Source: Methylobacterium haplocladii
Lineage (GTDB): Bacteria; Pseudomonadota; Alphaproteobacteria; Rhizobiales; Beijerinckiaceae
Direction: 5' to 3'
Assembly (NCBI RefSeq): GCF_007992175.1
Contig: NZ_BJZT01000033.1
Location: 1-47,521, forward strand
Length of the DNA: 47,521 bases
The notes below the pieces were generated by a model. That model worked only from the letters and a program-made list of their open reading frames with translations. It was not told where the DNA came from and did no database searches. Numbering within the stretch: the first letter of the stretch is position 1; every line of letters starts with the position of its first letter. Below are positions 7,938-17,142 of this stretch, in pieces. The position numbers and the translations under genes were made by a program.

Positions 7938-10900
7938 GAAAGGATCTCTTTGAGGTCGGCCGTATTCTGCTCGACCAGGTCCTGGAAGGGCGCGAGCGAC
8001 CCGGCATCGACGTCGCCGAGATGCTTCTGTGCGAGCCCCATCGCCATCCCGGCCGCTTCGTCGACGGGCGTCGCCACGGCCTGGATCAGCGTGTCGGAGA
8101 GCTCGTTCACCGTCAGGCCCGACGAGATGCCGGCCGGCGGCGCATCGAGGGCGAAGCGCTCCTGCAGGCTCGCGCCGAGCTCGACACCCATGAGCGAATC
8201 GAGGCCGATCTCCGAGAGCTGCCGGGTGCGGCTGATGTCGTCCTTGGGCAGCCGCAGGATGCGGGCGATGTCCTCGACGATGGCGTCGGCGACGGTTTTG
8301 CGGACCGCATCGATGTCGTTGCCCTTGAGGAGCGCCGCGATGTTGATGGCGGCGACCGTGCCGGGCTCGGCCTGCTGGTCGGAACCGAGGTCGCCGTAGC
8401 TCGGCGAGCGCAGGGTGGCGAGGCGCTCGCGCGCCTTGCCCCAATGCATCGAGGCGATCGCCACGACCGCCTCGTCCGGTGCCGGACCTTGGGCGGCCAG
8501 CGCCTCGGCCATCAGGTCGAGACTGTGTCGGGCATCCATCGGCGTGACGCCGACGCGGCCGGCTAGCGTCTCCATCACGGCGCGGTTGCGGGCGAGCACC
8601 CCGACATCGCCGATGGCGCCCCAGGCGACCGCGAGCCCGGGCAGGCCGAGGCGACGGCGCTGGCGGGCGAGACCTTCCATGAAGCCGTTGGCGGCGACGT
8701 AGGCGCCCTGCCCGGGATTGCCGATGAACGTGGTGGCCGAGGAGAACAGCACGAAATAGTCGAGCTGGCGGTGGCGGGTGGCCGCATCGAGCGCCTGCGC
8801 GCCGATCACCTTGGGCCGGATCACCGCCTCCAGCGCTTCGACCTCGAGGTTCGCGATCAAGCCGTCCTGCAACACCATGGCGCCGTGGATGACGCCGGCG
8901 AGCTTCTTGCCGGTCTTCTCGATGCCGGCGATCAGCGCATCCACGGCCTTGCGGCTGGTGATGTCGCAGGACTTCACCTCGACGGTGACGCCCTTGGCTT
9001 CCAGTTCGGCGATCGCCGCCAGACCCTCGTCGCTCGGCGTGGCCGAGCGTCCGACGAGGAGCAGGCGCTTGGCGCCCCGGTCGGCCAGCCAGCGGGCCGC
9101 CTCGATGCCGAAGCCGCCGAGGCCGCCGGTGATGAGGTGGACGCCGTTCGTCGAGACGGCGAAGGGCGCCTTGCGCTCGCGCGCCACGCTGCCGGCCTTC
9201 GGCGGCGTGATGACGATCTTACCGACATGCCCGGATTGCTGCATCAGCCGGAAGGCGTCGGAGACCTCGTCGGCGGTGAACGGCTGGTAGGGCAGGGGCT
9301 TCAGGCCGCCGTCGGAGAACAGCGCGATCACCTCGCGGAACATCCGCGCGCCGTCCTCGCCCTGGTGCTGGAGCACCTGATCGAGATCGACGCCGAAATA
9401 CGACAGGTTCCGCCGGAACGGGCGCAGGCCGATATGGGTGTTGGCGACGTAGTCGCGCTTGCCCAGCTCGACGAAGCGGCCGAACGGCTTCAGCACGTTG
9501 AGGGAGCGCTCCATCATCTCGCCGAACAGCGAGTTGAGCACCACGTCGACGCCGTCGCCCGTGATGCGGCGGACGTCGTCGACGAAGGCGAGGGAGCGGG
9601 AATCGAGAACGTGCTCGGCGCCGAGCGCCTCCACCAGCGCCCGCTTTTCGCGCGATCCGGCGGTGGCGATCACGCGGGCGCCCTTCCACTTGGCGACCTG
9701 CAGCGCGGCGAGCCCGACACCGCCGGCGCCGCCATGTACGAGCACCCACTCGCCCTTGCGCAGCCGGGCGCAGCTGACGAGGCTGTAATAGGCGGTGAGG
9801 AAGGCGACCGGCACGGTCGCGGCCGCGGACGGATCCATGCCCGAGGGCATCGGGGCGGCCACGGCCTCCGGCACCACGACATGGGTGGCAAAGCCCGATT
9901 GGGCGAAGGCGACGACGGGATCGCCGACGTTGAAATCGGTGACACCCGCCCCCCGCGAGACGACGCGGCCGGCGACTTCGAGGCCGAGCCGGGGACCGGC
10001 GAAGCCGTCCTCGAGGATATCCTCCGGGAGCATCGACAACGCCCAGAGCACGTCGCGGAAATTCAGGCCGGTGGCTTCGACCGCGATCTCGATCTCGCCA
10101 GGGCCGGCCTTGACCCGCTCGGCCGGTCCCCAAGCCATCTCGTTGAGGCCGCCGGCATTGCTGCGCTCCAGCCGCGCGGCCGAGGCCGCCTCGGCGTCGG
10201 TGCCGATGCGGCGGGCGGCGAGGCCCGGATGGAAGCGGACGACGCGGGTGCTGTCGTCGTCGAGGACGATCTCGGTCTCCGATGTGCCGGAGAGGATCAG
10301 GTCGCGCAGGCGCTCGGCCGAGCGCTTCGAGGACATGGCGGGAGAGAGGTCGACGCGGCGCACGTCGAGGGTCGCGGTCTCGTTGGCCAGCGACCGGCTG
10401 AAGGCCCAGAGGCCGGCCTCGATCGCGCCGATATGGCCGCCGCGGTCGCGGGTGGCGCCGGGTGCGACGACCCAGAGGCGGGTCTGGCGGCTGCCGAGAT
10501 GCTCGGCGCAGCGCTTCAGGCTGAGGCAGCGGTCGCGCAGACGCTCGGCCGCCTCCCCGCCATGGGTGAAGGCGCCGGCCAGGAACACCACGGTGTCCGG
10601 GCTCTCGCGTTCCAGCTCCAGCAGCGACTGCTCGGAATCGAGGATGATCGAGACGTGGACGCCGGCGGCCACGAGCAGCGTCGCGAGCGACGAGGCCGTC
10701 TCGGCGGCGAAGGCGTCCTCGGAGCCGATGACGAAGGCGAAGCTCTGCCCGTGAGCCGGTACCGGGCGCACGGGCGCCTCGGCGACGAGCAGCAGATCGT
10801 TGCCGTTGGCGGAGGCGGCACGGTCTGCCGTGACGCGCACGAGCCCGGCAGCGCTGAGCACGCGCTGCCAGCCGGCGACGTCCTCCAGCCGGCTGTGCGG

Positions 10901-13900
10901 CATCTCGGCGGTGCCGGCGAACCATCCGGCATCGAGCCCGAAGACCATGTCGCGGAACAGGGCGTCGGTGGGCTCGACGGCGACGAGCACGCCGCCGGTG
11001 GCGAGGGCGGTCGCGAGGGCATCGAGCAGGGTCGTCTCGGCGCGGTGCAGGGCGTCGCTCGCCAGGATCATGTCGAACGAGGCCGGGATGAGGTCTTCCA
11101 CCGCCTCCACCACCGCGACGCGGCGCGGCAGGGCGAGCCGGGCCCGCTCGGCGAGCCTCCGGTCGGCGTCGAAGATCGTGATCTGCGCCTGGATCGCGTC
11201 GGCGAAGGCGGCAGCCTTGCTCGACAGCGGGCCGAAGCCGACCTGCAGGATCCGCAAGGCCCGGTCCTGGGGCAGGGCCTTGCGGGTGGCCGAGGCGATC
11301 CGGGCGACGACGTCGGCCGAGGCGCGGGCCGTGGCGCTGCGCATCACGAAGGCGTCGAGCGCCGCTTGGGGCAGGCTCGGCGCGCTCGTCAGCGTGCCAT
11401 CGAGCAGGCGCGCGACCAGCGCCGTCACGTCGGCGATCAGCACGAGTTCGGCGGAGAGTTCGGGATGGTCCGCCGCGATCCAGCGCATGATCTCTTCGGG
11501 GCGCGGCAGCGTCACGTCGCCCCGCACCTTCCAGACGCGGCCGTCATGCGTGGCGAGCCCGCTGCTCTCCAGGGCGTAGAGGGCGTTCAGCGCCCAGGGG
11601 CGCAGGCCTTCGGGCAGCTTTCCCAGCTCGACCTTGCCGGCGCGCGAGAGCCCGTCCGCGAGGCGGTAGGCGACTGCGGTGGCCCAGCCTTCGAGGAGCA
11701 GATGGCCCGGTCCGAGCGGCGCCTCGTCGGACAGCACCGCCTTGGCGGCGCCGGGTCGCACGATCTCGGCGATCTTCGGTTGGCGCTCCAGCGGAATCGC
11801 AGTCGGCTCGGTGGCGAGTTCGGTGGTCTGCGCGATGGCGTAGGCCGCGAGCTCGCTGCCGCCCTTGACGCGCAAGGCCTGGAAGCGGCCCTCGCGGAGC
11901 GTCGCGACGATCTCGCCATCGGCGTCGACGAGGGTGAAGTCGGCGAGGATCGAGCGCTCGTTGCAGCGGCGTACGTGGATCATCGCGCGGTGGATCACCG
12001 CGCCCGGACGGTTCAGGCGGATCTCGCCGAACCGCACCGGCACGTAGGCCTTGGTCGAATCCGCGCCGAGCAGTTCGGCGAATAGCAGGATCAGGCCGTG
12101 AAAGCAGGAATCGAGGCGCGCGGGCGAGAGGCCGTAGCGCAGATCCGCTTCGGCCGGCTTCAGCTCGGAAACGATCGTGGTCTCGTCGATGCGGGCCGAG
12201 AGCGCGACCTGACGGAAGCTCGGGCCGAAGCCGAGGCCCGAGGCCGCTGCCCGGCGGTAGAGGTCCTCGCCGGCGACGGCGTGGCCGGCCGGCATCTCGA
12301 TGTCGAGCCGTCCTGCCGGGGAATAGGTCCCGTCGACGATCTTGGCCGAGGCGTGAAGCTGCCACGGCGCCTGCGTCAGGCGCTGGCGGCTGAGGATCTG
12401 GACGATGTTGCCGCTGCCGGCGATTCGGACCGAGACTTCGCGCAGGGCGTCGTCGGCGAACACCATCGGCGACAGGATCTCGAGATCGGCGAGCACGACG
12501 CTCTCGGAGCGGTGCGTCTCGCGGGCGATCTGCAGCGCCATCTCGACGAAGGCCGCACCCGGCAGGATCACCTGATCCTCGATGCGGTGGTCGTCGAGTT
12601 CGGGCACGATCTTGGCATCGAGCGAGGCGCGCCATTCGAGGCCGTCCGCCGCGAGGCGGACGCCGACGAGCGGATGGTAATGGTGCGCCGTCATCGGGCC
12701 GAAGCCCTCGATCGTCTCGGGCAGACGGAAACTGCGGCGCTGCCAGGGATAGGACGGCAGCGACACGGCGCCGGCCGGGTTGGCGCCGAACACACGGGCC
12801 TCGTCGACCTTGGCGCCGGCAACGAGCGCGGCGGCCAGCGCCTTGGCGATCGGATCGCCGCCCGCGGGCTTGCGGTGCATCACGCCGACGGTGGCGATCT
12901 CGATGCCGAGGGGCTCGATGGCGTCGCCGGCATGGGAGAGCAGCGTCGCGCGCGGTCCGACCTCGATGAAGACGCGGGCGCCCTGGCGCGCCGCCTCCTG
13001 CAGGCCTGCGCAGAACTGCACCGGCTCGCGGATGTTGCGCCACCAATATCCGGCGCCGTAGGCCGAGCCCGGCTCGACCTTGCCGGTGACGGTGGAGATC
13101 ATGGCCGTGTGGCCGGCCGAGGCCTTGAGGCCGGCGAGGTCGCGCAGCAGCGGCTTCTCGGTCGGATCCATGAGCCGGCCGTGGAAGGGGTAGTCGAGAT
13201 CGAGCTTGCGTCCGCGCCGGCGCTTGCGCGCGAGCGCCTTCATCGCCGCCTCGATCGTCTCGACCGGGCCGGCAACGGTGATCGCCTTCGGGCTGTTGTA
13301 GGCGGCGATGTCGAGGGCCGGGTAGTCGTCGAGGAAGGCCTCCATCTCCTCGACGGGGCCGAGCAGCACGGCCATCGATCCGAGGCCGCGGGTCGATTCC
13401 TGATGGTGGCTGCGGTGGAAGATCACCTTCACCGCCTGCTCGAGGCTCAGGATTCCTGCGGCATGGGCGGCGCCGATCTCGCCGACGCTGTGGCCGAGCA
13501 CGTAGGAGGGCGTCAGGCCCTGGGCACGGAGCGCCGCCGTGGACGCCGCCTGGATCGCGAAGATCAGGGGCTGCGAGATCCGCGTGAGCCCGAGCCGCTC
13601 TTCGATGTCGTCGGCGAACATCGCCTCCTTCAGCGACCAGCCGGCGAGCGGCGTGAACAGGGCGTCGACCCGGTCGAAGGTCTCGGCAAAGACCGGGTTC
13701 TCCTCGTAGGCCTCGCGGCCCATGCCGCCCCACTGGCTGCCGTTGCCGGAATAGACGAAGGCGGTCTCGGCCGAACGCTCGGCTGCCATGCCGACGAGGG
13801 CCGCATCCGTGTCCTCGCCCTCGGCGACGGCGCGCAGGGCCTGGACGACGTCCGCCTTGGCGCCGAGCGGCACGGCAAGGCGCGCGGGCAGGCGCTCGCG

Positions 13901-15418
13901 GCGATGGGCGGCGGCGGCGGCGATGCGGCCGGCCTCGAGCGGATCGGCGGCCTCCAGCCGGTCGGCATAATCGAGGGCGAGTTCGTTGAGGGCCGCGCGG
14001 CTCTGAGCCGAGAGCAGCAGCACCTCCGGCTCATGGGTACCGGCGGCCGGCGCAGCGACGGGTGCCGGGTCGGTCAGGACGACGTGGGCGTTGGTGCCCC
14101 CGAATCCGAAGGAGTTCACGCCGGCGAAGCGCTCCGCCTTGCCGCGCACCAGCGTGAGCGGCGCCCGGTTCACCGAGAGGTTCAACGCCTCGAACGGGAT
14201 CTCGGGGTTGAGTTCGGCCGAATGCAGCGAGGGCGGCAGCAGGTCGTGTTCGAGGGCGAGGCTCGCCTTGAGTACGCCGGCGAGGCCCGAGACCGGCTCG
14301 GTATGGCCGATATTGGTCTTGATCGAGCCGATCGGCAGCGGGCTCTTGCGGCCCTTGCCGAGCCGCGACCCGATGGCGTTGGCCTCGATCGGATCGCCCA
14401 CCGGCGTTCCGGTGCCGTGCGCCTCGACGAAGGCGATGGAATCGAGCGCGATGCCGGCCTCGCGATAGACCTGCTCCAGCAGCGCGCCCTGGGCCGTGCT
14501 CGAAGGCAGCGAGATGCCGGAGGTGCGCCCGTCCGAGTTCACGCCGCTGGCGGCGATGACGCCGCGTACGAGGCTGCCGTCACGTGCCGCCGCCTTGGCG
14601 GTCTGCAGCACGAGCACGACGCCGCCCTCGGCCCGCACATAGCCGTCGGCATTGGCCGAGAAGGCTTGGCAGAGGCCGGTGCGCGAGAGCATCTGCGCGT
14701 TCGAGAACGAGATGAAGTTGAACGGGCTCGCGAGCACGTTCACGCCGGCGACGATGGCCGTGTCGACCTGCCCGCTGTTCAGCGCGACGATCGCGGTATC
14801 GAGGGCGACGAGGGACGAGGAGCAGGCGGTGTCGAGGGTGAAGCTCGGTCCCTTGAGGTCGTAGATGTAGGAAATGCGGTTCGAGATGATCGACAGGACG
14901 TTGCCGGTCGCCGCGTAGGCGTCGCCCGACGAGGTGTCGAGGATGCGCAGGTTGCCATAATCGAGCGACGACGCGCCGACGAACACGCCGATCCCGCTCC
15001 CGGCCACGCTGGAGGGGCGCAGGCCCGCATCCTCCAAGGCTTCCCAGGTGAGTTCGAGCAGGATCCGCTGCTGCGGGTCCATCTGCTCGGCCTCGCGCGG
15101 CGAGACGCCGAACACGCCGGGGTCGAACGACCAGACGTCGTCGACGACCCCCGCGGCCCAGGTGTAGCTCTTGCCCCGCTCCTGCGCCCGCGGGTGGCCG
15201 AAGCGCTCGAGAGGCCAGCGATCCGCCGGAATCGTGGAGACGGCGCAGCGGCCCTCGCTGAGGAGCTGCCAGAGGCCGTCGACGCTCGACGCGCCGGGAA
15301 GGCGGCAGGCACGACCGATGATCGCGATGTCAGTACGCTTGGTCACGTTCGATTCGCACACGCTCGTGAAGGGGGTACGCCAGGCGAATGGGGGGGAGCC
15401 TGTCCGTCTGAGGTCCAT
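7934..15418 (-). CDS. Single-module highly reducing type I polyketide synthase (KS-AT-DH-degenerate MT-ER-KR-ACP, no TE)
   Basis: Product of 2494 residues. KS about 30-455: C199 in DTACSSS, H334 in EAHGTGTP, H372 in NIGHTEP. AT about 550-870: S644 in GHSVGE, specificity site YPFH at 743-746. DH about 915-1190: H944, with D1103/H1107 in LDSCFH. A methyltransferase-like region about 1380-1550 has a degraded SAM loop (LQVGFGPLSS). ER about 1765-2070: HGGAGGVGLAA. KR about 2090-2280: GGLGGFG, S2227, Y2240, N2244; LQD retains the Asp of the B-type LDD motif. ACP about 2375-2450: S2408 in GLDSLM. No thioesterase or reductase follows; about 45 residues trail the ACP. The domains fit iterative synthesis of a saturated fatty-acyl-like chain. 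The stop overlaps the oxoamine synthase start. The ATG at 15418 has AAGGGG upstream; a GTG at 15346, giving 2470 residues and starting just before the KS, is the alternative. Confidence 0.93.
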   Translation of the reverse strand: MDLRRTGSPPFAWRTPFTSVCESNVTKRTDIAIIGRACRLPGASSVDGLWQLLSEGRCAVSTIPADRWPLERFGHPRAQERGKSYTWAAGVVDDVWSFDPGVFGVSPREAEQMDPQQRILLELTWEALEDAGLRPSSVAGSGIGVFVGASSLDYGNLRILDTSSGDAYAATGNVLSIISNRISYIYDLKGPSFTLDTACSSSLVALDTAIVALNSGQVDTAIVAGVNVLASPFNFISFSNAQMLSRTGLCQAFSANADGYVRAEGGVVLVLQTAKAAARDGSLVRGVIAASGVNSDGRTSGISLPSSTAQGALLEQVYREAGIALDSIAFVEAHGTGTPVGDPIEANAIGSRLGKGRKSPLPIGSIKTNIGHTEPVSGLAGVLKASLALEHDLLPPSLHSAELNPEIPFEALNLSVNRAPLTLVRGKAERFAGVNSFGFGGTNAHVVLTDPAPVAAPAAGTHEPEVLLLSAQSRAALNELALDYADRLEAADPLEAGRIAAAAAHRRERLPARLAVPLGAKADVVQALRAVAEGEDTDAALVGMAAERSAETAFVYSGNGSQWGGMGREAYEENPVFAETFDRVDALFTPLAGWSLKEAMFADDIEERLGLTRISQPLIFAIQAASTAALRAQGLTPSYVLGHSVGEIGAAHAAGILSLEQAVKVIFHRSHHQESTRGLGSMAVLLGPVEEMEAFLDDYPALDIAAYNSPKAITVAGPVETIEAAMKALARKRRRGRKLDLDYPFHGRLMDPTEKPLLRDLAGLKASAGHTAMISTVTGKVEPGSAYGAGYWWRNIREPVQFCAGLQEAARQGARVFIEVGPRATLLSHAGDAIEPLGIEIATVGVMHRKPAGGDPIAKALAAALVAGAKVDEARVFGANPAGAVSLPSYPWQRRSFRLPETIEGFGPMTAHHYHPLVGVRLAADGLEWRASLDAKIVPELDDHRIEDQVILPGAAFVEMALQIARETHRSESVVLADLEILSPMVFADDALREVSVRIAGSGNIVQILSRQRLTQAPWQLHASAKIVDGTYSPAGRLDIEMPAGHAVAGEDLYRRAAASGLGFGPSFRQVALSARIDETTIVSELKPAEADLRYGLSPARLDSCFHGLILLFAELLGADSTKAYVPVRFGEIRLNRPGAVIHRAMIHVRRCNERSILADFTLVDADGEIVATLREGRFQALRVKGGSELAAYAIAQTTELATEPTAIPLERQPKIAEIVRPGAAKAVLSDEAPLGPGHLLLEGWATAVAYRLADGLSRAGKVELGKLPEGLRPWALNALYALESSGLATHDGRVWKVRGDVTLPRPEEIMRWIAADHPELSAELVLIADVTALVARLLDGTLTSAPSLPQAALDAFVMRSATARASADVVARIASATRKALPQDRALRILQVGFGPLSSKAAAFADAIQAQITIFDADRRLAERARLALPRRVAVVEAVEDLIPASFDMILASDALHRAETTLLDALATALATGGVLVAVEPTDALFRDMVFGLDAGWFAGTAEMPHSRLEDVAGWQRVLSAAGLVRVTADRAASANGNDLLLVAEAPVRPVPAHGQSFAFVIGSEDAFAAETASSLATLLVAAGVHVSIILDSEQSLLELERESPDTVVFLAGAFTHGGEAAERLRDRCLSLKRCAEHLGSRQTRLWVVAPGATRDRGGHIGAIEAGLWAFSRSLANETATLDVRRVDLSPAMSSKRSAERLRDLILSGTSETEIVLDDDSTRVVRFHPGLAARRIGTDAEAASAARLERSNAGGLNEMAWGPAERVKAGPGEIEIAVEATGLNFRDVLWALSMLPEDILEDGFAGPRLGLEVAGRVVSRGAGVTDFNVGDPVVAFAQSGFATHVVVPEAVAAPMPSGMDPSAAATVPVAFLTAYYSLVSCARLRKGEWVLVHGGAGGVGLAALQVAKWKGARVIATAGSREKRALVEALGAEHVLDSRSLAFVDDVRRITGDGVDVVLNSLFGEMMERSLNVLKPFGRFVELGKRDYVANTHIGLRPFRRNLSYFGVDLDQVLQHQGEDGARMFREVIALFSDGGLKPLPYQPFTADEVSDAFRLMQQSGHVGKIVITPPKAGSVARERKAPFAVSTNGVHLITGGLGGFGIEAARWLADRGAKRLLLVGRSATPSDEGLAAIAELEAKGVTVEVKSCDITSRKAVDALIAGIEKTGKKLAGVIHGAMVLQDGLIANLEVEALEAVIRPKVIGAQALDAATRHRQLDYFVLFSSATTFIGNPGQGAYVAANGFMEGLARQRRRLGLPGLAVAWGAIGDVGVLARNRAVMETLAGRVGVTPMDARHSLDLMAEALAAQGPAPDEAVVAIASMHWGKARERLATLRSPSYGDLGSDQQAEPGTVAAINIAALLKGNDIDAVRKTVADAIVEDIARILRLPKDDISRTRQLSEIGLDSLMGVELGASLQERFALDAPPAGISSGLTVNELSDTLIQAVATPVDEAAGMAMGLAQKHLGDVDAGSLAPFQDLVEQNTADLKEILS

Positions 15419-15722
15419 CGCCCCTTAGTATGGCATCGATGTGGTCGCCAACGCAGGCTGTGGCAGAGGGCGGGCTTCGGGTGCGATTGTCGCGCCGTGT
15501 GTCCCGCTTTCATCAGGTTACACTTTTCGGACTCGTCAATCGAGCCGAGTTCAAGACCGGACAATGCCAGTATCGTCGCAGAATTCTGAAAATCGTCGCG
15601 GCATTTGGAGAGTTTTATAGGCGCGATCGATCGATAAAGAGTTCCCTTCGACCGATCGGGCGAGATCGAAGCGACGCCGCAAGGCAATAGGATCTCTTCG
15701 ATCGCCTGTCGGTTCGGATCGA
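15419..15722 (-). promoter_or_regulatory. AT-richer intergenic region upstream of the PKS gene
   Basis: About 300 bases between the ugd stop and the PKS start. A-T content is clearly higher than in the flanks (for example around 15580-15650). It holds a run of GATC-type repeats (CGATCGATCGATAAAG, about 15626-15641). On the minus strand a TTGACG hexamer at 15539-15534 could be a -35 element, but I cannot assign a convincing -10. It is the natural place for the PKS/oxoamine synthase promoter. No convincing gene lies here. Confidence 0.45.
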
Positions 15723-17027
15723 TCATGCCGTGCCGATACTCGTGTAGCGAAAGCCGTGCCGTTCGCCGACGCTGCGACTGTAGACGTTGCGCAGGTCGAC
15801 CAGCACGGGCTCGGACATGACCTTGCGCAGCCGCGCGAAATCGAGCGCCCGGAAGGCATTCCACTCGGTGACGATCACCAGGGCATCGGCGCCCTCGGCA
15901 CAGTCGTAGGCATCCTGCGCATAGGCGACGTCGTTCAGGAGCGGCCGGGCCTGATCCATGCCCTCGGGATCGTAGGCCCGCACCCGCGCACCCGCATCCT
16001 GCAGGCCGGCCACGATCGAGAGCGAGGGCGCGTCGCGCATGTCGTCGGTGTTCGGCTTGAAGGTCAGGCCGAGGAGCGCGATCGTCTTGCCGCGCACCGA
16101 GCCGCCGCAGGCCGTGATCACCTTGCGCGCCATGGCGCGCTTTCGCTGATCGTTGACCGCCACCACCGTCTCGACGATCCGCATCGGCGCGCCGTGGTCC
16201 TGCGCGGTCTTGACCAGCGCCAGGGTGTCCTTCGGGAAGCAGGAGCCGCCATAGCCGGGGCCGGCATGGAGGAACTTCTTGCCGATGCGGTTGTCGAGGC
16301 CGATGCCGCGGGCGACCTCCTGCACGTTGGCGCCGACCTGCTCGCAGAGATCCGCGATCTCGTTGATGAAGGTGATCTTGGTGGCGAGGAAGGCGTTGGC
16401 CGCGTATTTCGTCAGCTCGGCGGTCCGCCGGCCCGTCACCAGGATCGGCGCGGCGTTGAGGTAGAGCGGGCGGTAGACCTCGTTCATCACCGCCACGGCG
16501 CGGGCGTCCTCGGTGCCGATGACGATGCGGTCGGGCCGCTTGAAGTCGTCGATCGCCGCGCCCTCGCGCAGGAATTCCGGATTCGAGACCACCGCGAAAT
16601 CCGCCTCCGGCGCGCTCTCGCGGACGATGCGCTCGACCTCGTCGCCGGTGCCCACGGGCACGGTCGATTTGGTGACGACCACGGTGTAGCCCGCGATCGC
16701 GCCGGCGATCTCGCGGGCCGCGGCGTAGACGTAGGACAGGTCGGCGAAGCCGTCGCCGCGACGCGAGGGCGTGCCGACCGCGATGAAGACCGCATCGGCG
16801 CCCGCCACTGCCGGCGCCAGTTCGGTGGCGAAGGACAGCCGCCCCTGCCGGACGTTGTCGCCGACGAGCGCGTCGAGGCCCGGCTCGAAGATCGGGATGC
16901 GACCCGCCTGCAGTGCCTCGATCTTCGCCGGGTCCTTATCGACGCAGATCACGTCGTGACCGAAATCGGCGAAGCACGCCCCGGAGACCAGGCCGACATA
17001 GCCCGAGCCGATCATCGCTATGCGCAA
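15723..17027 (-). CDS. ugd: UDP-glucose 6-dehydrogenase
   Basis: Oxidises UDP-glucose to UDP-glucuronate with two NAD+, supplying acidic sugar for exopolysaccharide or glycolipid. The N-terminal Rossmann motif is IAMIGSGYVGLV. NPEFLREG marks the substrate loop, and the catalytic thiol C263 lies in GYGGSCFPKDT. The 434-residue length is normal for the TuaD/KfiD type. I chose a TTG start at 17027 because a perfect GAGGAG (17041-17036) lies eight bases upstream and translation then begins exactly at the Rossmann strand; an upstream ATG at 17081 would add 18 arginine-rich residues. It follows the glycosyltransferase gene by about 115 bases on the same strand. Confidence 0.93.
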   Translation of the reverse strand: MRIAMIGSGYVGLVSGACFADFGHDVICVDKDPAKIEALQAGRIPIFEPGLDALVGDNVRQGRLSFATELAPAVAGADAVFIAVGTPSRRGDGFADLSYVYAAAREIAGAIAGYTVVVTKSTVPVGTGDEVERIVRESAPEADFAVVSNPEFLREGAAIDDFKRPDRIVIGTEDARAVAVMNEVYRPLYLNAAPILVTGRRTAELTKYAANAFLATKITFINEIADLCEQVGANVQEVARGIGLDNRIGKKFLHAGPGYGGSCFPKDTLALVKTAQDHGAPMRIVETVVAVNDQRKRAMARKVITACGGSVRGKTIALLGLTFKPNTDDMRDAPSLSIVAGLQDAGARVRAYDPEGMDQARPLLNDVAYAQDAYDCAEGADALVIVTEWNAFRALDFARLRKVMSEPVLVDLRNVYSRSVGERHGFRYTSIGTA

Positions 17028-17035
17028 GTGGCGGA

Positions 17036-17041
17036 CTCCTC
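17036..17041 (-). promoter_or_regulatory. Ribosome-binding site setting the ugd TTG start
   Basis: GAGGAG on the minus strand, eight bases before TTG at 17027. It is the reason for preferring this rare start over the ATG at 17081. Confidence 0.7.
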
Positions 17042-17142
17042 GACGCCGGTGCCGGGGAGCCGGCTCCGTGTTGCGGTGCAACCTCTAGCGAAGAACGTCC
17101 GTCTGGCAAAGCGCCGGGCGCAAAGCGGCCGGCCTCCGGGGA

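Noticed and set aside
8771..15589. Two very long plus-strand open frames (1104 and 1163 codons) opposite the PKS
   Set aside because: They are antisense shadows of the PKS coding strand in GC-rich DNA. Their products are Arg/Gly/Ala/His-rich with no domains, while the minus strand encodes a complete PKS.
15343..15726. Minus-strand frame of 127 codons (MIDPNRQAIEE...) overlapping the ugd stop by ATGA and running into the PKS start
   Set aside because: It would overlap the PKS start by about 76 bases, has irregular composition and no family motif, and lies in the AT-richer presumed promoter. A short leader peptide cannot be fully excluded.
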